DNA of 9,327 bases from Caryophanon sp036309765. GTDB taxonomy: Bacteria; Bacillota; Bacilli; Bacillales_A; Planococcaceae. A program made the position numbers and the translations under genes. Numbering within the stretch: position 1 is the stretch's first letter; each line of letters starts with the position of its first letter. Positions 7,163-9,327 of the stretch are shown in pieces. The stretch spans positions 1 through 9,327 of the forward strand of contig JAXJTE010000203.1 in the NCBI GenBank assembly GCA_036309765.1, read 5' to 3'. Below the pieces are notes generated by a model. The model ran no database searches. It saw only the letters and a list, made by a program, of their open reading frames with translations, and had not been told where the DNA came from.

Positions 7163-9232
7163 ATGAAGGATTTGCCTGTAGCGCCTAAACAATTTCGAAA
7201 AGAAATAGAAGGGCTTCGTGTATTATGTATTGTACTCATTATGACGTATCATATTTGGGTCGGAAAAGTATCTGGTGGGATTGATATTTTCCTTGTGCTG
7301 ACTGGTTATTTTGCGATGGTATCGTTGCAGCAACAAATTGAACGCCAGCGTACCTTTTCAATTCATCAAATCATTTTACGCACCATTACAAGCTTATGGC
7401 CGCCTGCGCTAGCGGTAGCGATGATGACGGTCGTTTTAATGTATGTGTTTTACCCGATGTCTCAATGGTCAACGGTGTTACAGCACATGCTCGCATCGGT
7501 GCTGTACGTTGAAAACTGGCATTTAATTAAAGAAGCGACAAACTATTTAGCCTTTGATGGATCGGCAAGCCCGTTCCAACATTATTGGTCGATTGCGATT
7601 CAATTCCAATATACGCTTATTATGCCGGTCATTGTCGGTATTGTGTTATACGTTAGCCATTTATGTCGTTGGCCGTTTCGTAAAGTGTTAACGATGATAT
7701 TAACGGTTGCGATGTTTATCTCTTTCGCGTATGCGACGTACTTAATTGGCGTGAAACCTGATGAGGCGTATTTCCACTTTGGGGCACGTTTATGGGAGCT
7801 ATTAGTCGGTGCGATTGCGGCGATGCTCATTCCGATTATTCGCTTGACGAAGGAAGCATCGTCTGTATTTAGCTGGATTGGGATTTGGCTTGTCATTGCG
7901 ACAGGTGTACTCGTTCCAGAAACGTGGTTGTTCCCAGGTATGGGTGCATTAATGCCAGTGTTCGGGGCATTATTATTTATTGTTGGCTCTCATCGTCACA
8001 AAAGCGTCATTAAAAGCGTATTTAGTAGCGATGCATTGCTATGGATGAGTCAGTACGTATACGGTATGTTCTTAATTCATTGGCCGTTGCTTATTACCTA
8101 TCAGCTACTATGGGATACGACAGATGTGCCGATTATTCACGGCATCCTCATTATGGTTGTGTCGTTCTTACTAGCGATGCTGCTGCGCTTTGTCATAAGT
8201 GAAGGCTTTGTCAACTGGATTAAAACATTATCAACACGTGCGTTATATGCGACGCTCATTTTTTTACTGAGCGTAACGGTTTGTACGAATGTAGCGTTTA
8301 GTCAATACGTGGAGCATGTAAAAGAGGACGAGAAGGAAATTGTCGATGCACTGGAGGAAATCGTCGTAGAGCAGGTGGAGGAAGTCGAGCCAACGCCAGT
8401 GTATGCGGATTACCCCGGGGCACAGGCACTAACGCATGAGCATATTTTTGCGAATGACGGCGTGCCCCTCATTCCGTCTATGCTGCATGTACGTAGTGAT
8501 GTACCGAGCATTTCAAAAGATCAAACATGTAACTCCAAAACAGGAAAAGTCGTGAAGTGTACATTCGGCTCAACTGCACCAGATGCACAGTCGATCGCGC
8601 TCATTGGTGGCTCGCACTCGGGGCATTGGTTCCCGGCGCTTGAAGCATTGTCGAAGGAGCTAAACTTCTCGATTACGACGTACATTCATGATGGCTGTCG
8701 CTTCACAAACGATGACTTTGATGGACAAATGACGAAAGCGTGCTTAGATTGGAATGGAAATGTCATTGCCGATTTAAAGAGCAGCACACCGTCACTTGTC
8801 TTTACGACAGCGACACTAAATAAGCATCCGCAAATTCCGGCTGGATACTTAGCGCAGTGGAGAGCGTTAGAAGGCGTCACAACGATTTTTGCGGTAACAG
8901 ATAACCCACGTATGGCAATGGACATTCCGACGTGCTTAGACCGTAATAGAGGCAACGTGGCGGCTTGTCACATGGCGAAGGAAGATGTGTTACCAGCAGA
9001 TTTGCCGTGGCACACGACGCCAAACATTCCAGACAACGTGATTTTTACAAATATGAGCAATGCGTTTTGTGACGAGACGACGTGTTATTCGGTTGCCGGC
9101 AATATGATTTTATACCGAGATGATAATCATATTACTGCGACATATGCACGTACAATTGCGCCGTATTTACGCGCACCGTTAGAAGAAGCATTGAAGCAAG
9201 TGAAAAAGGGGGCTGTCCAAAAAGTCAGATGA
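7163..9232 (+). CDS. Membrane acyltransferase-3 protein with extracytoplasmic SGNH domain
   Basis: Probably moves an acyl group (often acetyl) across the membrane and onto a cell-envelope glycan; the substrate cannot be read from the sequence. Residues 10-380 form an acyltransferase-3 domain. It has FRKEIEGLR with Arg19, the conserved His30, GGIDIFLVLTGYF (38-50), HYWSIAIQFQ (140-149), ARLWELLVG (208-216), YGMFLIHWPLL (300-310) and about 11 hydrophobic segments. An odd number with a cytoplasmic N-terminus puts the C-terminus outside. An acidic linker (about 383-410) leads to DYPGAQAL (416-423). The SGNH domain (about 450-670) has GGSHSGHW with Ser484 as likely nucleophile and YRDDNHIT with Asp653 and His656. 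Its eight cysteines (456, 466, 512, 527, 591, 602, 636, 641) lie in close pairs, suggesting disulfides. Architecture resembles OatA peptidoglycan O-acetyltransferases, but the GxSH-type SGNH domain is closer to acyltransferases fused to PF19040-like domains, so no symbol is given. Codons are richer in GCG, ACG and GTG than in carB. The last residues (GAVQKVR) come from a palindrome. Confidence 0.9.
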   Translation: MKDLPVAPKQFRKEIEGLRVLCIVLIMTYHIWVGKVSGGIDIFLVLTGYFAMVSLQQQIERQRTFSIHQIILRTITSLWPPALAVAMMTVVLMYVFYPMSQWSTVLQHMLASVLYVENWHLIKEATNYLAFDGSASPFQHYWSIAIQFQYTLIMPVIVGIVLYVSHLCRWPFRKVLTMILTVAMFISFAYATYLIGVKPDEAYFHFGARLWELLVGAIAAMLIPIIRLTKEASSVFSWIGIWLVIATGVLVPETWLFPGMGALMPVFGALLFIVGSHRHKSVIKSVFSSDALLWMSQYVYGMFLIHWPLLITYQLLWDTTDVPIIHGILIMVVSFLLAMLLRFVISEGFVNWIKTLSTRALYATLIFLLSVTVCTNVAFSQYVEHVKEDEKEIVDALEEIVVEQVEEVEPTPVYADYPGAQALTHEHIFANDGVPLIPSMLHVRSDVPSISKDQTCNSKTGKVVKCTFGSTAPDAQSIALIGGSHSGHWFPALEALSKELNFSITTYIHDGCRFTNDDFDGQMTKACLDWNGNVIADLKSSTPSLVFTTATLNKHPQIPAGYLAQWRALEGVTTIFAVTDNPRMAMDIPTCLDRNRGNVAACHMAKEDVLPADLPWHTTPNIPDNVIFTNMSNAFCDETTCYSVAGNMILYRDDNHITATYARTIAPYLRAPLEEALKQVKKGAVQKVR

Positions 9233-9257
9233 ACATCTGATTTTTCGGAAGCCCCTT
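9206..9257. terminator. Long imperfect palindrome spanning the acyltransferase stop codon; likely terminator, possibly a dispersed repeat
   Basis: The outer arms are 9206-9218 (AAGGGGGCTGTCC) and 9247-9257 (GGAAGCCCCTT), pairing 11 bp with two bulged G. The inner arms are 9219-9231 (AAAAAGTCAGATG) and 9234-9245 (CATCTGATTTTT), pairing 12 bp with one bulged G and a central AA. On the + strand the inner hairpin runs into five T residues (9241-9245). On the - strand the outer stem is followed by five T residues. It should terminate transcription in either direction. The GGGGCTGTCC edge recalls palindromic terminator-like repeats and IS-end sequences in Bacillales; this is from memory and unverified. 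Confidence 0.7.
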
Positions 9258-9327
9258 CTTCTATTTCGTTCGTTATTTTTAGGATACGGATCAAAAAAAT
9301 GAAATAAAAAAATCGTCCTTTTTCGTA

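Overview
The window holds the distal part of a de novo pyrimidine (UMP) biosynthesis operon from a low-GC Gram-positive bacterium, followed by one unrelated membrane acyltransferase gene. The order carA-carB-pyrK-pyrD-pyrF-pyrE, the two-subunit class 1B dihydroorotate dehydrogenase (PyrK + PyrD), the strong purine-rich ribosome binding sites and the AT-rich codon choice (TTA, GTA, GCA, ACA, CGT) are typical of Bacillales. From protein style I would guess Planococcaceae/Caryophanaceae (Lysinibacillus/Solibacillus-like), but this is an impression and not a database result.

Layout: 1-716 is the 3' part of carA, cut by the left edge. carB (709-3906), pyrK (3907-4680), pyrD (4677-5588), pyrF (5588-6292) and pyrE (6297-6923) follow on the + strand. 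Junctions are overlapping, abutting or 4 nt apart, so this is one polycistronic, translationally coupled unit. CarA/CarB make carbamoyl phosphate from glutamine, bicarbonate and ATP. PyrD/PyrK oxidise dihydroorotate to orotate with NAD+. PyrE adds phosphoribose from PRPP to give OMP, and PyrF decarboxylates OMP to UMP. The expected upstream genes (pyrR, pyrP, pyrB, pyrC) and the PyrR-controlled attenuators lie outside the window. No such attenuator is visible between the genes present.

The 239-bp gap 6924-7162 contains a good sigma-A-like promoter (6947-6975) overlapped by a small dyad, a strong near-perfect terminator hairpin (6999-7030), a second sigma-A-like promoter (7046-7074) and a leader with a strong ribosome binding site. 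The gene at 7163-9232 encodes a 689-residue membrane protein with an N-terminal acyltransferase-3 domain of about 11 membrane segments and an extracytoplasmic SGNH domain with eight cysteines. It probably O-acylates a cell-envelope glycan, and nothing links it to pyrimidine synthesis except position. Its last codons lie inside a long imperfect palindrome (9206-9257) that probably acts as a terminator and resembles dispersed palindromic or IS-end sequences. The remaining AT-rich tail (9258-9327) shows nothing I can name.

I found no new biological system. The pyrimidine genes are ordinary and intact. The points worth a second look are in the intergenic region, the acyltransferase and the palindrome at its 3' end.
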